A DNA stretch of 13,790 nucleotides from Eubacterium sp. UBA3720 (GCA_002371335.1 DFHP01000036.1:1-13790), one strand, 5' to 3'. Numbered from the stretch's first letter, positions 1 through 7,194 are shown. Translations and numbers: made by a program. Notes: generated by a model from the sequence alone, not told the origin.

Positions 1-1
1 T

Positions 2-205
2 AAAAGCGCCAGAGGCCGTATATTATCATATTTGTACTCAGTCTCGCTGCAAAAGCATTCATCGGAATTTGACATTCCCTTCAACAGACAGCAGCTGGCA
101 GATTATCTGAACCTTGAAAGGACAAATATGTCAAAAGAGCTTGGCCGTATGCAGCGTGAAGGTATCATCGAATGCCGGAAAAACCACTTTAAGCTTATAA
201 AGTAA
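2..205 (+). CDS. Crp/Fnr-family regulator, C-terminal end (partial)
   Basis: This is the 3' end of a gene that begins before the window. The open frame from base 2 gives 67 residues ending in TAA. It contains the classic Crp/Fnr winged-helix ending: an R-x-R-I-L-x-Y-L helix, then IPFNRQQLADYLNLERTNMS followed by KELGRMQREGII. The recognition helix is around LERTNMSKEL. The sensor (cyclic-nucleotide-like) domain is outside the window, so the signal cannot be judged. It converges on the TetR gene with only 10 bp between the two stop codons, and no terminator is visible in that gap. The family is clear; the target genes are unknown. Confidence 0.85.
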   Translation, partial: KSARGRILSYLYSVSLQKHSSEFDIPFNRQQLADYLNLERTNMSKELGRMQREGIIECRKNHFKLIK

Positions 206-215
206 ACTCATTCCG

Positions 216-833
216 TCACAAAAGCTTCATCAGGCATGTATATGTGAGTTCAAAAACTGACTGATATACATAATCCACGCCGGCCTGCTTCATTGCTTCC
301 CTCTGCTTATCCGTAACTACCGTATATGGATAGATTCCAAACATAAACGGGAAAAATACATAGATAAAATCCTGAATGTCCTGCACGGATTTTCCGGGAC
401 AGAATTTCGAAAGGATCCGGCATATATTTTTCATTGATTCGCCATACGCTCTTTTAAAGGAAGCCAGAAGTTCCGGCCTGCTGTTGGCTTCCATGTCATA
501 GTTATTCATGGAAAGAAGCTTCAAAAGCTGCTCCCTGTTTGCTATGGAAGCTGCTATTTTTTCTGTGATCTCTTTTTTCGTAAGAGCTTCGTTCTCCTGC
601 AGTATGCTCTGCAGCTCTTCATTCCATCTGTCATACTCTCTCTCATAAAGCGCGAGAAAGATTTCTTCCTTTGTCTGGAAGTAGTTGTATATTGACGTCC
701 TGGTAAAAGACGTCACATTGCCTATCTCCTTCAGCGTGATATCCTTGAAACTCATAGTCTGATATAAAGTCTCACAGGCATTGACGATTTCCTCTTTCCT
801 TGCCGCTGTCAGCTCCGGCGATCCCTTAGGCAT
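216..833 (-). CDS. TetR/AcrR-family transcriptional regulator
   Basis: A 205-residue one-domain regulator. The start MPKGSPELTAAR is preferred over the upstream in-frame ATG at 860 because an AGGAGGGGG ribosome site sits just before it. The TetR DNA-binding domain spans about residues 10-60, with the helix-turn-helix at about 33-53 (DITLKEIGNV then TSIYNYFQTKEE). The C-terminal ligand domain is the generic Firmicutes type, with an FFPFMFGIYPY segment and a final YQSVFELTYTC helix, so the ligand cannot be predicted. It has its own consensus promoter flanked by two identical-format palindromes (867-879 and 900-912), which suggests autoregulation. No transporter or enzyme sits in the same operon, so the regulated target may be the regulator alone or genes elsewhere. 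Confidence 0.88.
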   Translation of the reverse strand: MPKGSPELTAARKEEIVNACETLYQTMSFKDITLKEIGNVTSFTRTSIYNYFQTKEEIFLALYEREYDRWNEELQSILQENEALTKKEITEKIAASIANREQLLKLLSMNNYDMEANSRPELLASFKRAYGESMKNICRILSKFCPGKSVQDIQDFIYVFFPFMFGIYPYTVVTDKQREAMKQAGVDYVYQSVFELTYTCLMKLL

Positions 834-866
834 AACTTCCCCCTCCTGATTTCCACACAATTATTC

Positions 867-912
867 TGACTTCACGTCAGCCCTATTATAACCACGCGCT
901 GACACCGCGTCA
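867..912 (-). promoter_or_regulatory. Two TGAC-N5-GTCA palindromes, putative TetR operators
   Basis: TGACTTCACGTCA (867-879) and TGACACCGCGTCA (900-912) share perfect TGAC/GTCA half-sites around a 5-bp centre. Their starts are 33 bp apart, about three helical turns, so both face the same side of the DNA. One covers the -35 box and the other lies at or just past the transcription start of the tetR gene. This is the usual layout for a self-repressing TetR protein. The assignment to this regulator is by position only. Confidence 0.6.
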
Positions 913-913
913 A
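885..913 (-). promoter_or_regulatory. Consensus promoter of the tetR gene
   Basis: On the minus strand TTGACG (908-913) and TATAAT (885-890) are separated by exactly 17 bp. The expected start of transcription is near 878, leaving a leader of about 45 nt before the ATG at 833. Confidence 0.75.
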
Positions 914-923
914 CATCTTTTCC

Positions 924-954
924 AAAACGGAACCGGGGACGGAGACGCGTTCCG
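924..954 (-). terminator. Weak intrinsic terminator after the CdaR-like gene
   Basis: Read on the minus strand, CGGAAC pairs with GTTCCG (arms 949-954 and 928-933) and is followed directly by four T. The stem is only 6 bp with a 15-nt GC-rich loop. It would end the CdaR-like transcript just before the tetR promoter at 913. Confidence 0.4.
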
Positions 955-961
955 CCATAAT

Positions 962-2068
962 TCACATTTCGCCCCTGCCGATGGACATCGCCTCAACGCG
1001 GAGCGCTGTATACAGCAGAGAAGCTTCCCTGAACCGCCTTGGGTCCAGTCCGCATCGCTCCCTGATACGCTTGAGCTGATACTGTACCGTATTGACATGC
1101 AGATAACACTTCTGAGCGGTCTCTTTCAGCGACATCTCACTGGCAAAATAAAGATTCAACAGTTTTCTGTCTGCGTCATCCAGACCGCTGAGACATTTCT
1201 TCAGATAAGCGGCTGCCGCCGTTTCCGAAACGCTTCCCAGAAGGAGTTCCAGTCTCATAGACTCGTATAAAGCAAAATTCTCTCCTACCTCCAGACTTTG
1301 GATGGCCAGTTTTGCCCCCTGAAAAGAAAGATCCTGACGGGAGAGCCGTCTGGCAGACCCGATCCCTACATTTATATCCCCGCTCCAGTCAGACGCCAGC
1401 TTCCGCAGAGAACTTTCCCAACGGGCGCTTTCCCGCTCTCTGACAAGCAGGATATATTCCTCAGGAAACCTGTAACTGTAAAGACATTTGCACTGCTGCT
1501 TCACCATATCCTGAACTGCTGCTTCGATAGCTGACAGTGGATGTTCATGAGCTTTCTGCAATTGGATGACTATGGTCCTCCACTGGTCCGGCTTATCTGA
1601 CAAACCATTCTTTGCCAGTACTTCTGCGATGAACGCCGGGGTCACTGTCTCACGTTCGATCAGCGCGCGCACCAGATATCCCGTCTGTGTACGGGTGTCG
1701 TAATTTCTGGCGTCTATCTCGTGTTCCCTCAGCAGCAGCAGCGTAATCCGCTGCGCAAGATCCGCATATTTCTCCACCTCTTCAGGAACGCCTGTTATGC
1801 CGATGACCGCCACCGTACTTCCATGAAACCGTATGGGCATGTTTATGCCATGGCGCAGCTCCTTCTGCGGATCGTCTTTCTCGATAGCTATGATCCGGCC
1901 GCTTGCTGCAGCCTCATGACCTCCGATGTGATATCCTCCGATCCGGGCAGGATCCGTACTTGCGCTAATCCGTCCATTTACATCAATGAAATTAATATCA
2001 TGATGGCATATCGTCTTTAATGTATCCACGATCTGCGTGGCCAGCCGGGCTTGAATTACATCAGACAT
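962..2068 (-). CDS. cdaR: CdaR-family sugar diacid/glycerate regulator
   Basis: A 368-residue protein. The start MSDVIQARLATQIV is chosen because AAAGGAGG lies 8 bp upstream; the frame stays open to 2143 but with no better ribosome site. The N-terminal part (about 1-130) matches the sugar-diacid recognition domain, including INMPIRFHG and VIGITGVPEEV at about 75-98. The middle holds the degenerate GGDEF-like CdaR domain. The C-terminus has a PucR/CdaR helix-turn-helix at about 312-340 (SLKETAQK, HVNTVQYQLKRI). In enterobacteria CdaR activates galactarate, glucarate and glycerate genes in response to diacid or glycerate. Here it is divergent from glycerate kinase and a GntP permease across a 152-bp intergenic region, which is strong context for control of that operon. 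The exact inducer is not visible. Confidence 0.88.
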   Translation of the reverse strand: MSDVIQARLATQIVDTLKTICHHDINFIDVNGRISASTDPARIGGYHIGGHEAAASGRIIAIEKDDPQKELRHGINMPIRFHGSTVAVIGITGVPEEVEKYADLAQRITLLLLREHEIDARNYDTRTQTGYLVRALIERETVTPAFIAEVLAKNGLSDKPDQWRTIVIQLQKAHEHPLSAIEAAVQDMVKQQCKCLYSYRFPEEYILLVRERESARWESSLRKLASDWSGDINVGIGSARRLSRQDLSFQGAKLAIQSLEVGENFALYESMRLELLLGSVSETAAAAYLKKCLSGLDDADRKLLNLYFASEMSLKETAQKCYLHVNTVQYQLKRIRERCGLDPRRFREASLLYTALRVEAMSIGRGEM

Positions 2069-2145
2069 ACTCCCGCCTCCTTTTTTTGTTTTACAAAACA
2101 AAGAACACACATTATGCCTCATTAAAATCATCATATATAACATAC

Positions 2146-2179
2146 TATAATTTCTTCGAAAATGCTATAATTCAAGCAT
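2146..2179 (+). promoter_or_regulatory. garK promoter region, two TATAAT boxes and an inverted repeat
   Basis: TATAAT occurs at 2146-2151 and 2166-2171. The second is an extended -10 (TGCTATAAT, 2163-2171) and has no good -35, as expected for an activated promoter. An inverted repeat ATGCT-N8-AGCAT (2162-2179) overlaps this box and could be a regulator site. The rest of 2069-2220 is AT-rich leader for both genes. No convincing promoter for the minus-strand regulator was found. Confidence 0.5.
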
Positions 2180-2220
2180 CAGATAATTATTTTCAACTTA
2201 TGTAACAGGGGGACAAAACT

Positions 2221-3363
2221 ATGAAATTTCTGTTTGCATCAGATTCCTTCAAGGGAACTCTCTCCAGCGGACAAACCGTTGAACTGCTTGCAAAAGCGGC
2301 AAAGAACGTATTTGGGGAGATCGAATACAGCGGCGTGCCGGTGGCCGACGGGGGTGAAGGCACCACTGACGCAGTCGTCGCTGCTGAAAACGGAGAATGG
2401 ATCGAAACCGAAGTATGCGATCCGATGATGGAAACGGTGACAGCCCGCTACGGAAAGCTGGATGAAAGCCGTGCAGTGATAGAGATGGCTGCGGCTTCCG
2501 GACTTCCACTGGTGCCCATCGACAAACGCAATCCCCTTCGCGCTACCAGCTATGGAACCGGCGAGCTGATCCGCCACGCTCTGGATCAGGGATTTACAGA
2601 CATCTCTATCGCGATCGGCGGCAGCGCTACCAATGACGGCGGCATGGGCTGCGCCCGGGCACTCGGAGTTCGCTTTCTGGATGAAGAAGGCCATGAACTG
2701 GAAGGCCGCGGCGAGGATCTGGAGAAAGTCCATACTATTGACGTCTCTGACCTGGATCACCGTATCGTAGGGTGCAAGATCACGGTCATGTGTGATGTCA
2801 CCAATCCACTTTGCGGCGAAAACGGCGCAACCGCAACCTTCGGAGCTCAAAAAGGCGCGACTCCTGAGATGCAGTCACGACTGGAAGCCGGCATGGTAAA
2901 CTACCGTGATGTGATCCGCCGTCAGTTTAACATTGACCCTGACTCCATTAAGGGAGCCGGCGCGGCAGGCGGACTGGGCACTGCGCTGATGGTATTTCTC
3001 GGGGGCGAGATGAGATCGGGAATCGACACCGTTCTGGATCTGATCGGCTTCGATGATCGTCTGGAAGGCACTGATCTGGTGGTTACCGGCGAAGGACGAA
3101 CCGACTGGCAGAGCTGCTTTGGCAAGGTTATGCAGGGCGTAGGCGAACGCGCCGAAAAGAAAGGCATTATCGCCGTGGGGCTCAGCGGTTCACTCGGCAG
3201 GGACGCCGCTCAGATCTTTGACCACGGCATCGCATCTCTGATGACTACGGTAGACGCGCCCATGCCTCTTGAAGAAGCTCTTGGAAGAGCTGAGGAACTC
3301 TATTACCTAGGCGCTGTACGCATGTTCCGTTTCATCAAGGCGGGCATGGATCTTAAAAAATAA
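2221..3363 (+). CDS. garK: Glycerate kinase (GarK/GlxK family)
   Basis: A 380-residue cytoplasmic enzyme that phosphorylates D-glycerate with ATP, feeding it into glycolysis (2- or 3-phosphoglycerate depending on subtype; GarK-type enzymes usually make 2-phosphoglycerate). The length matches the family (about 375-385). Family signatures are all present: FASDSFKGTLSS at 5-16, PVADGGEGTTDA at 40-51, AIGGSATNDGGMG at 131-143, and a late VVTGEGRTDWQS block near 290. The start is supported by a CAGGGGG ribosome site 6-7 bp upstream. The gene is first in an operon with a GntP-type permease 14 bp downstream and is divergent from the CdaR-like regulator. The three together form a standard glycerate or sugar-diacid utilisation locus. 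Confidence 0.95.
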   Translation: MKFLFASDSFKGTLSSGQTVELLAKAAKNVFGEIEYSGVPVADGGEGTTDAVVAAENGEWIETEVCDPMMETVTARYGKLDESRAVIEMAAASGLPLVPIDKRNPLRATSYGTGELIRHALDQGFTDISIAIGGSATNDGGMGCARALGVRFLDEEGHELEGRGEDLEKVHTIDVSDLDHRIVGCKITVMCDVTNPLCGENGATATFGAQKGATPEMQSRLEAGMVNYRDVIRRQFNIDPDSIKGAGAAGGLGTALMVFLGGEMRSGIDTVLDLIGFDDRLEGTDLVVTGEGRTDWQSCFGKVMQGVGERAEKKGIIAVGLSGSLGRDAAQIFDHGIASLMTTVDAPMPLEEALGRAEELYYLGAVRMFRFIKAGMDLKK

Positions 3364-3377
3364 GGGGGGAAAACAAT

Positions 3378-4637
3378 ATGTATGATTTTACTACCTTAGG
3401 GGCCTTGATCGGTCTGGTGATCGCCATTGTACTCATCATTCGAAAGGTTCATCCGGCATACAGTCTGATCCTCGGCGCTCTGATCGGCGGTCTTATCGGA
3501 GGCGGAGGACTGGTCACCACAGTAGATACAATGGTCAGCGGCGCACAGAGCATGATGTCTTCTGTACTGCGCATCATGACGTCCGGTATTCTCGCCGGCG
3601 CCCTGATCAAGACCGGCTCAGCACAGAAAATAGCAGAAACCATCGTAGACAAAATGGGCGAGCGTCTGGCTCTGGCATCTATCGCTCTGGCAACAATGAT
3701 CATCTGTGCGGTCGGCGTCTTTGTAGACATCTCTGTCATTACCGTGGCACCGATTGCTCTGGCCATCGGCAAACGGGCGAATCTGAATAAAGAGTGTCTG
3801 CTTCTGGCAATGATCGGCGGCGGCAAGGCAGGCAATATTATCTCTCCGAACCCAAATACTATCGCCGCCTCGGAAGCTTTCGGCGTAGATCTTACTTCTC
3901 TGATGTTCAAGAATATCGTGCCTGCTCTGTTTGCACTTGTTATGACGATCCTTCTGGCTTCTTTCCTTTCCAAAAAGAAAAACGGACTTAAAGTAGCTCA
4001 GAACGATATCGAAGCCAGCAGTGCTGCACTGCCGGGATTCCTTCCTGCAATCGTCGGCCCTCTGGTGGTCATCATCCTGCTGGCCCTTCGCCCGATCGCC
4101 GGCATTTCAATCGATCCCCTGATCGCACTTCCGGTCGGCGGACTCGTATGCATGCTGGTCACAGGCAACATCAGGAGCGTTATCTCTTTTACAGAGTTTG
4201 GTCTTTCAAAAGTCGTAGGCGTATCTATTCTGCTGATCGGAACCGGTACGATCGCCGGCATCATCAAAGCCTCCGCTCTGCAGTATGACGTAATCTCTCT
4301 GCTGGAAGCACTCAATATGCCCGCCTTTGTACTGGCTCCTCTGGCAGGTATCCTTATGGCAGGCGCTACCGCTTCCACCACAGCAGGCGCAACAATTGCT
4401 TCGCAGACCTTCGCACCTACATTGATCGCCCAGGGCGTTCCTTCACTTGCTGCGGCAGCTATGGTACACGCCGGTGCAACGGTAGTGGATTCTCTGCCTC
4501 ACGGCTCCTTCTTCCACGCCACAGGCGGCAGCGTAAATATGAGCATCAGCGACCGTATGAAACTGATCCCATTTGAAGCATGCGTTGGTCTTACGGCAAC
4601 CGTGATCAGTGTAATTATGTTCCTTATCATAGGATAA
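3378..4637 (+). CDS. GntP-family gluconate/glycerate:H+ symporter
   Basis: A 419-residue very hydrophobic membrane protein with about 11-12 predicted transmembrane segments. Family marks are the GGGKAGNIISPNPNTIAASE loop at about 147-166 and a C-terminal VDSLPHGSFFHATGGSV block at about 370-386. GntP proteins import gluconate or related hydroxy acids with protons. Because the gene follows glycerate kinase by 14 bp, with a GGGGGG ribosome site in that gap, glycerate or a close relative is the likely substrate; this is inferred from position. A strong hairpin follows the stop. No truncation or odd residues were seen. Confidence 0.92.
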   Translation: MYDFTTLGALIGLVIAIVLIIRKVHPAYSLILGALIGGLIGGGGLVTTVDTMVSGAQSMMSSVLRIMTSGILAGALIKTGSAQKIAETIVDKMGERLALASIALATMIICAVGVFVDISVITVAPIALAIGKRANLNKECLLLAMIGGGKAGNIISPNPNTIAASEAFGVDLTSLMFKNIVPALFALVMTILLASFLSKKKNGLKVAQNDIEASSAALPGFLPAIVGPLVVIILLALRPIAGISIDPLIALPVGGLVCMLVTGNIRSVISFTEFGLSKVVGVSILLIGTGTIAGIIKASALQYDVISLLEALNMPAFVLAPLAGILMAGATASTTAGATIASQTFAPTLIAQGVPSLAAAAMVHAGATVVDSLPHGSFFHATGGSVNMSISDRMKLIPFEACVGLTATVISVIMFLIIG

Positions 4638-4660
4638 AAAACAGGGAGTGATTATTTCCT

Positions 4661-4713
4661 CCAAAAATCAAAAGAGAGCCCGAAAACGAAGCTGTTCCTC
4701 GTTTTCGGGCTCT
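4661..4713. terminator. Bidirectional terminator between permease and Fe-ADH
   Basis: A perfect 15-bp stem, AGAGCCCGAAAACGA (4675-4689) with its complement at 4699-4713, has a 9-nt loop. On the minus strand it is followed by a T-rich tract (complement of the A-rich 4661-4674). On the plus strand the tail is only TTCTC. It lies between two convergent genes and probably serves both, best for the minus-strand alcohol dehydrogenase. Confidence 0.85.
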
Positions 4714-4734
4714 TCTCACACTGAGATAAAGATA

Positions 4735-5952
4735 TCAGAAGTCTACTTCTGTATCATAGTAGCAGCACTTAAGAAGTTTTTCCATTTCTTCCTGGCTTGG
4801 CTGCCTTGGATTGGAACCGGTACATGCGTCGAGAATGGCGTTGGCCGCTATATCCGGAAGTCTCTCCAGGAATACTTCCTCAGGAACAAATCCCTGCTCT
4901 GCCGGATAACTGTCAGCTCCATAGTTCTTAATGCAGTGAGGAATATTCAGCTGATCATTAAGTCCGCGGACAAATTTGATCAGAGCCGCAACTTTCTCAT
5001 CATCGCTGGATCCCTCGAGATGCATATAGTCTGCGATGACTCCATATCTCTTCTTCGCTGTCTCATCCTTTGCGTTGAAAGCGATTACTTTAGGCAGATA
5101 CATAGCATTAGCCGCGCCATGAATGATATGCGCGCCGTAATCAGCAAATACAGCACCCGTCTTGTGAGCCATTGAATGAACGATTCCGAGCAGACCGGAT
5201 GAGAATGCGATTCCGGCAAGACACTGAGCCGTATGCATGTTATCCCTTGCGTCCATATCTTCGTTGTAGGAAGCCACCAGATCTTTCTGGATCATTTCGA
5301 TCGCATGGATAGCATCGGCGTCAGTAAATTCGCTGTTCGCTGTTGAAACATAAGCCTCGATGGCATGCGTAAGCGCATCCATTCCCGTGTGAGCCACAAG
5401 TTTCTTTGGCATAGTCTCTGCAAGCTCGGGATCTACGATGGCTACGTCAGGCGTGATCTCGAAATCAGCGATAGGGAATTTGATTCCCTTTTCATAGTCT
5501 GTGATGATCGAGAACGCAGTCACCTCCGTTGCAGTTCCGGAAGTTGAAGAAACGGCGCAGAAATGAGCTTTAGTCCTCAGTTTCGGAAGACCGAATACCT
5601 TACACATATCTTCAAAAGTTGTATCCGGATACTCATATTTGATCCACATAGCCTTCGCAGCATCGATCGGTGAACCGCCGCCGATCGCAACGATCCAGTC
5701 GGGCTCAAACTCTGTCATAAAAGCGGCTCCCTTCATAACAGTTTCAACAGAAGGATCCGACTCGATGCCTTCGAATATTTTTACCTCCATACCTGCTTCC
5801 TCGAGGTATGACTTTGCTCTTCCGAGAAAACCGAATCTTTTCATTGAACCGCCGCCAACACATATTACAGCCTTCTTTCCTTCGAATGTTTTAAGAGCTT
5901 CAAGGGCACCTTTTCCGTGATAAATGTCTCTGGGATTAGTAAATCTCTGCAT
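4735..5952 (-). CDS. Iron-containing alcohol dehydrogenase (butanol dehydrogenase-like)
   Basis: A 405-residue group III alcohol dehydrogenase that reduces aldehydes with NAD(P)H. The start MQRFTNPRDIYHGKG is set by AGGAGG upstream; the open frame continues to 6003 without a better site. Visible motifs: nucleotide-binding GGGSPIDAAK at 91-100, and metal ligands expected as D192 and H196 (in GMDALTHAIEA), H259 (in VHSMAH) and H278 (in HIIHGAANA). The spacing between the last two histidines is 19 rather than the 14 of FucO, a loop extension I associate with the clostridial AdhE/BDH-like branch. The ending CTGSNPRQPSQEEMEKLL also fits that branch. The gene is monocistronic, with its own promoter and a near-perfect Rex-type operator, so expression is probably raised when NADH is high. 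The physiological aldehyde is unknown. Confidence 0.92.
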   Translation of the reverse strand: MQRFTNPRDIYHGKGALEALKTFEGKKAVICVGGGSMKRFGFLGRAKSYLEEAGMEVKIFEGIESDPSVETVMKGAAFMTEFEPDWIVAIGGGSPIDAAKAMWIKYEYPDTTFEDMCKVFGLPKLRTKAHFCAVSSTSGTATEVTAFSIITDYEKGIKFPIADFEITPDVAIVDPELAETMPKKLVAHTGMDALTHAIEAYVSTANSEFTDADAIHAIEMIQKDLVASYNEDMDARDNMHTAQCLAGIAFSSGLLGIVHSMAHKTGAVFADYGAHIIHGAANAMYLPKVIAFNAKDETAKKRYGVIADYMHLEGSSDDEKVAALIKFVRGLNDQLNIPHCIKNYGADSYPAEQGFVPEEVFLERLPDIAANAILDACTGSNPRQPSQEEMEKLLKCCYYDTEVDF

Positions 5953-6015
5953 AACTATTCCTCCTGAAAAAATACAACTCATTAACCCAACATGTTCCTG
6001 CAATACTTTAATTAA

Positions 6016-6033
6016 TTGTTAATTAATTATCAA
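6016..6033. promoter_or_regulatory. Rex-type redox operator
   Basis: TTGTTAA-TTAA-TTATCAA matches the established clostridial Rex consensus TTGTTAA-N4-TTAACAA at all but one position. It begins 2 bp downstream of the Fe-ADH -10 box, so a bound repressor would block transcription starts. Rex releases DNA when the NADH/NAD ratio rises, which suits an NADH-consuming alcohol dehydrogenase. Confidence 0.75.
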
Positions 6034-6035
6034 TA

Positions 6036-6064
6036 ATTGTAGCATTTTTGTCCTCTTTATGCAA
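6036..6064 (-). promoter_or_regulatory. Promoter of the Fe-ADH gene
   Basis: On the minus strand TTGCAT (6059-6064) and TACAAT (6036-6041) are 17 bp apart. The predicted start lies inside the Rex-type operator at about 6029, leaving a leader of about 75 nt. Confidence 0.7.
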
Positions 6065-6070
6065 GTAACT

Positions 6071-6130
6071 AAAACTTCCTATTTGTTATTTCATGATCAG
6101 AATGATCAGAAATCCCATATGGGAAGTTTT
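6071..6130. repeat. Nested inverted repeats upstream of Fe-ADH
   Basis: The outer arms AAAACTTCC (6071-6079) and GGAAGTTTT (6122-6130) enclose an 11-bp hairpin with one bulged A: ATTTC plus TGATCA (6088-6099), a GAA loop, then TGATCA plus GAAAT (6103-6113). A 12-bp palindrome TCCCATATGGGA (6113-6124) overlaps the right side and would compete. The plus-strand read ends in GTTTTTATTT, like a terminator, but no plus-strand gene ends here. The rest of 6065-6199 shows no gene. Confidence 0.5.
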
Positions 6131-6199
6131 TATTTATCAAAAGTCTTTTCCTTGTAAAAGCAAAGATGAAATAATATCTTAACTATGTCGGTGTAATGA

Positions 6200-6588
6200 G
6201 TGTCATTTTGTTTTTCTGTGACCATAGGCGTTCTCTGGGAGTTCTTTGAATGCGGCGCTGATATTTTCTTTCATGCGGAGATGCAGAAAGATTTTATAAT
6301 AGATCATTTTCAGTCCTGTAAACTGGATCCCACCGGAACTCAGCAGGCTTTCCGGGTTAATGATATAGCAAAGACTATAATCTATAAATCTACCGGGGAG
6401 ACGATCACCGTTAAGGGCGGATATCTGGATATAGGAATTCTGGATACCATGAAGGATTTGTTTGTAAACTTTATAGGCTCCATAGTCTTCTGTTCGTTTG
6501 GCTTTGCCTTCCTTAAGTTTGGCAAGTAGAGAAAGGTGCATCGGCCATGGTAAACGGACTGGTCCTTCAGCCGGACGATGAAGAATAA
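6200..6588 (+). pseudogene. C-terminal remnant of a YjdF/DUF2238-like membrane protein
   Basis: The frame from GTG 6200 to TAG 6529 encodes TIGVLWEFFECGADIFFHAE, later GGYLDIGILDTMKDLFVNFI, and a final hydrophobic helix. From memory this pattern is the C-terminal half of a Firmicutes integral membrane family related to YjdF/DUF2238, whose members are about twice as long. A stop codon lies just upstream of 6200 and the missing N-terminal helices were not found in 6100-6200. The homologous segment starts right at the stop, so the gene is 5'-truncated. After TAG 6529 another frame (6529-6588) continues with a plausible hydrophilic tail ending QPDDEE, suggesting a late frameshift as well. It is unlikely to be functional. 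Confidence 0.55.
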
Positions 6589-6736
6589 GTGCAGAGGTGA
6601 TTTTAAAAGCCTCACAAATAACAATAATCCTATCCACGCCGGGATTTGTCCCTCTTCGCTGCCAGTCAAAAACCGCGTGTCTGGAAGTGCCTGTCATTCT
6701 GGACAAATCAGGCGGATTCTTCAGTGCAATTGACAT
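6562..6736 (-). pseudogene. XRE helix-turn-helix fragment
   Basis: From ATG 6736 the protein reads PPDLSRMTGTSRHAVFDWQ, then RRGTNPGVDRIIVICEAFKI. This is a Cro/C1-type helix-turn-helix second half (recognition helix around TSRHAVFDWQRRG). The resemblance fades after about residue 58, and the frame then runs antisense over the membrane-protein remnant. The first helix of a normal XRE domain is missing. It is probably a fragment; a weakly expressed small DNA-binding protein cannot be excluded. Confidence 0.45.
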
Positions 6737-6756
6737 TAACCGTCATTTCGCATTAA

Positions 6757-6987
6757 TCATTCTTGATAATAATCGTGCTTAATACAATCTAAAAAGTCAT
6801 GCATCAATTCAAACCCAACGCCCTTTACTTCACCGACCTTTTCAATACCGAACATCGCTTTGTTGCGAAAAACTTCTGAAAAAAGCTTGTTGTCCTTATT
6901 TAGCATACAATAATAGTAACCGTCTCCGTTATCACTAAAAACTATCCCGACAATTCTGGCCATTAATGTATTGTGTTGAATAGGCAT
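6757..6987 (-). CDS. Hypothetical protein, possibly 5'-truncated
   Basis: A 76-residue frame from MPIQHNTLMARIVGIVF to HDFLDCIKHDYYQE. The frame is open further up to 7053, but that part crosses a GC-rich hairpin, so the natural gene is either short or cut there. No ribosome site precedes the ATG. The composition (FSDNGDGYYYCMLNKDNKLF, many aromatic and charged residues) looks protein-like and is not obviously a shadow of another gene. It ends 20 bp before the XRE fragment on the same strand. I do not recognise the family. Confidence 0.35.
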   Translation of the reverse strand: MPIQHNTLMARIVGIVFSDNGDGYYYCMLNKDNKLFSEVFRNKAMFGIEKVGEVKGVGFELMHDFLDCIKHDYYQE

Positions 6988-6999
6988 GAATAAAAGAGC

Positions 7000-7039
7000 A
7001 GCGGCGGTTTCAAGAATCCTAGATCCCGACACCGCCGCT
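7000..7039 (-). terminator. GC-rich hairpin, terminator or insertion-sequence end
   Basis: AGCGGCGGT (7000-7008) and ACCGCCGCT (7031-7039) form a perfect 9-bp stem with a 22-nt loop. On the minus strand the stem is followed, after GCTC, by TTTTATT. It adjoins tandem 30-bp repeats, so it may belong to a mobile-element end rather than to a gene. Confidence 0.45.
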
Positions 7040-7041
7040 TT

Positions 7042-7112
7042 CAGTAAAATCATATTCTTGATCTACCAAAACAGTAAAATCGTATTCTCGTTTCTGCAAA
7101 AAAAGTAAAATC
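7042..7112. repeat. Tandem repeats, about 2.4 copies of 30-31 bp
   Basis: The core AGTAAAATC occurs at 7043-7051, 7073-7081 and 7104-7112. The first two copies share most of a unit of the form cAGTAAAATCrTATTCTy followed by a pyrimidine-rich stretch and AAAA; the third keeps only the core. Repeats of this kind occur at ends of some insertion sequences such as the IS21 family, but no transposase is present to confirm this. The stretch from the repeats to 7195 has no recognised gene. Confidence 0.65.
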
Positions 7113-7194
7113 GTAGCCACACCATTGTCTCTGCCGAAAGTCTGGATATGTTCCCTTGGAGAATAAAAGAAGGTCTCCCATCACGCGGAGACTT

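Noticed and set aside
693..715. TGACGTC-N9-GACGTCA inverted repeat inside the first tetR gene
   Set aside because: It lies in the codons of the helix-turn-helix, has different spacing from the promoter palindromes, and is explained by coding sequence.
2239..2850. Long minus-strand open frame antisense to glycerate kinase
   Set aside because: It is a codon-bias shadow of the strongly recognised kinase and has no ribosome site or family motif.
3449..3973. Minus-strand 174-residue frame antisense to the GntP permease
   Set aside because: The composition is rich in Arg, Ala and Ile from reversed membrane codons, with no support for a gene.
7042..7112. Short CRISPR array
   Set aside because: The period is only 30-31 bp with no separate spacers, similarity runs across the whole unit, and no cas gene is present.
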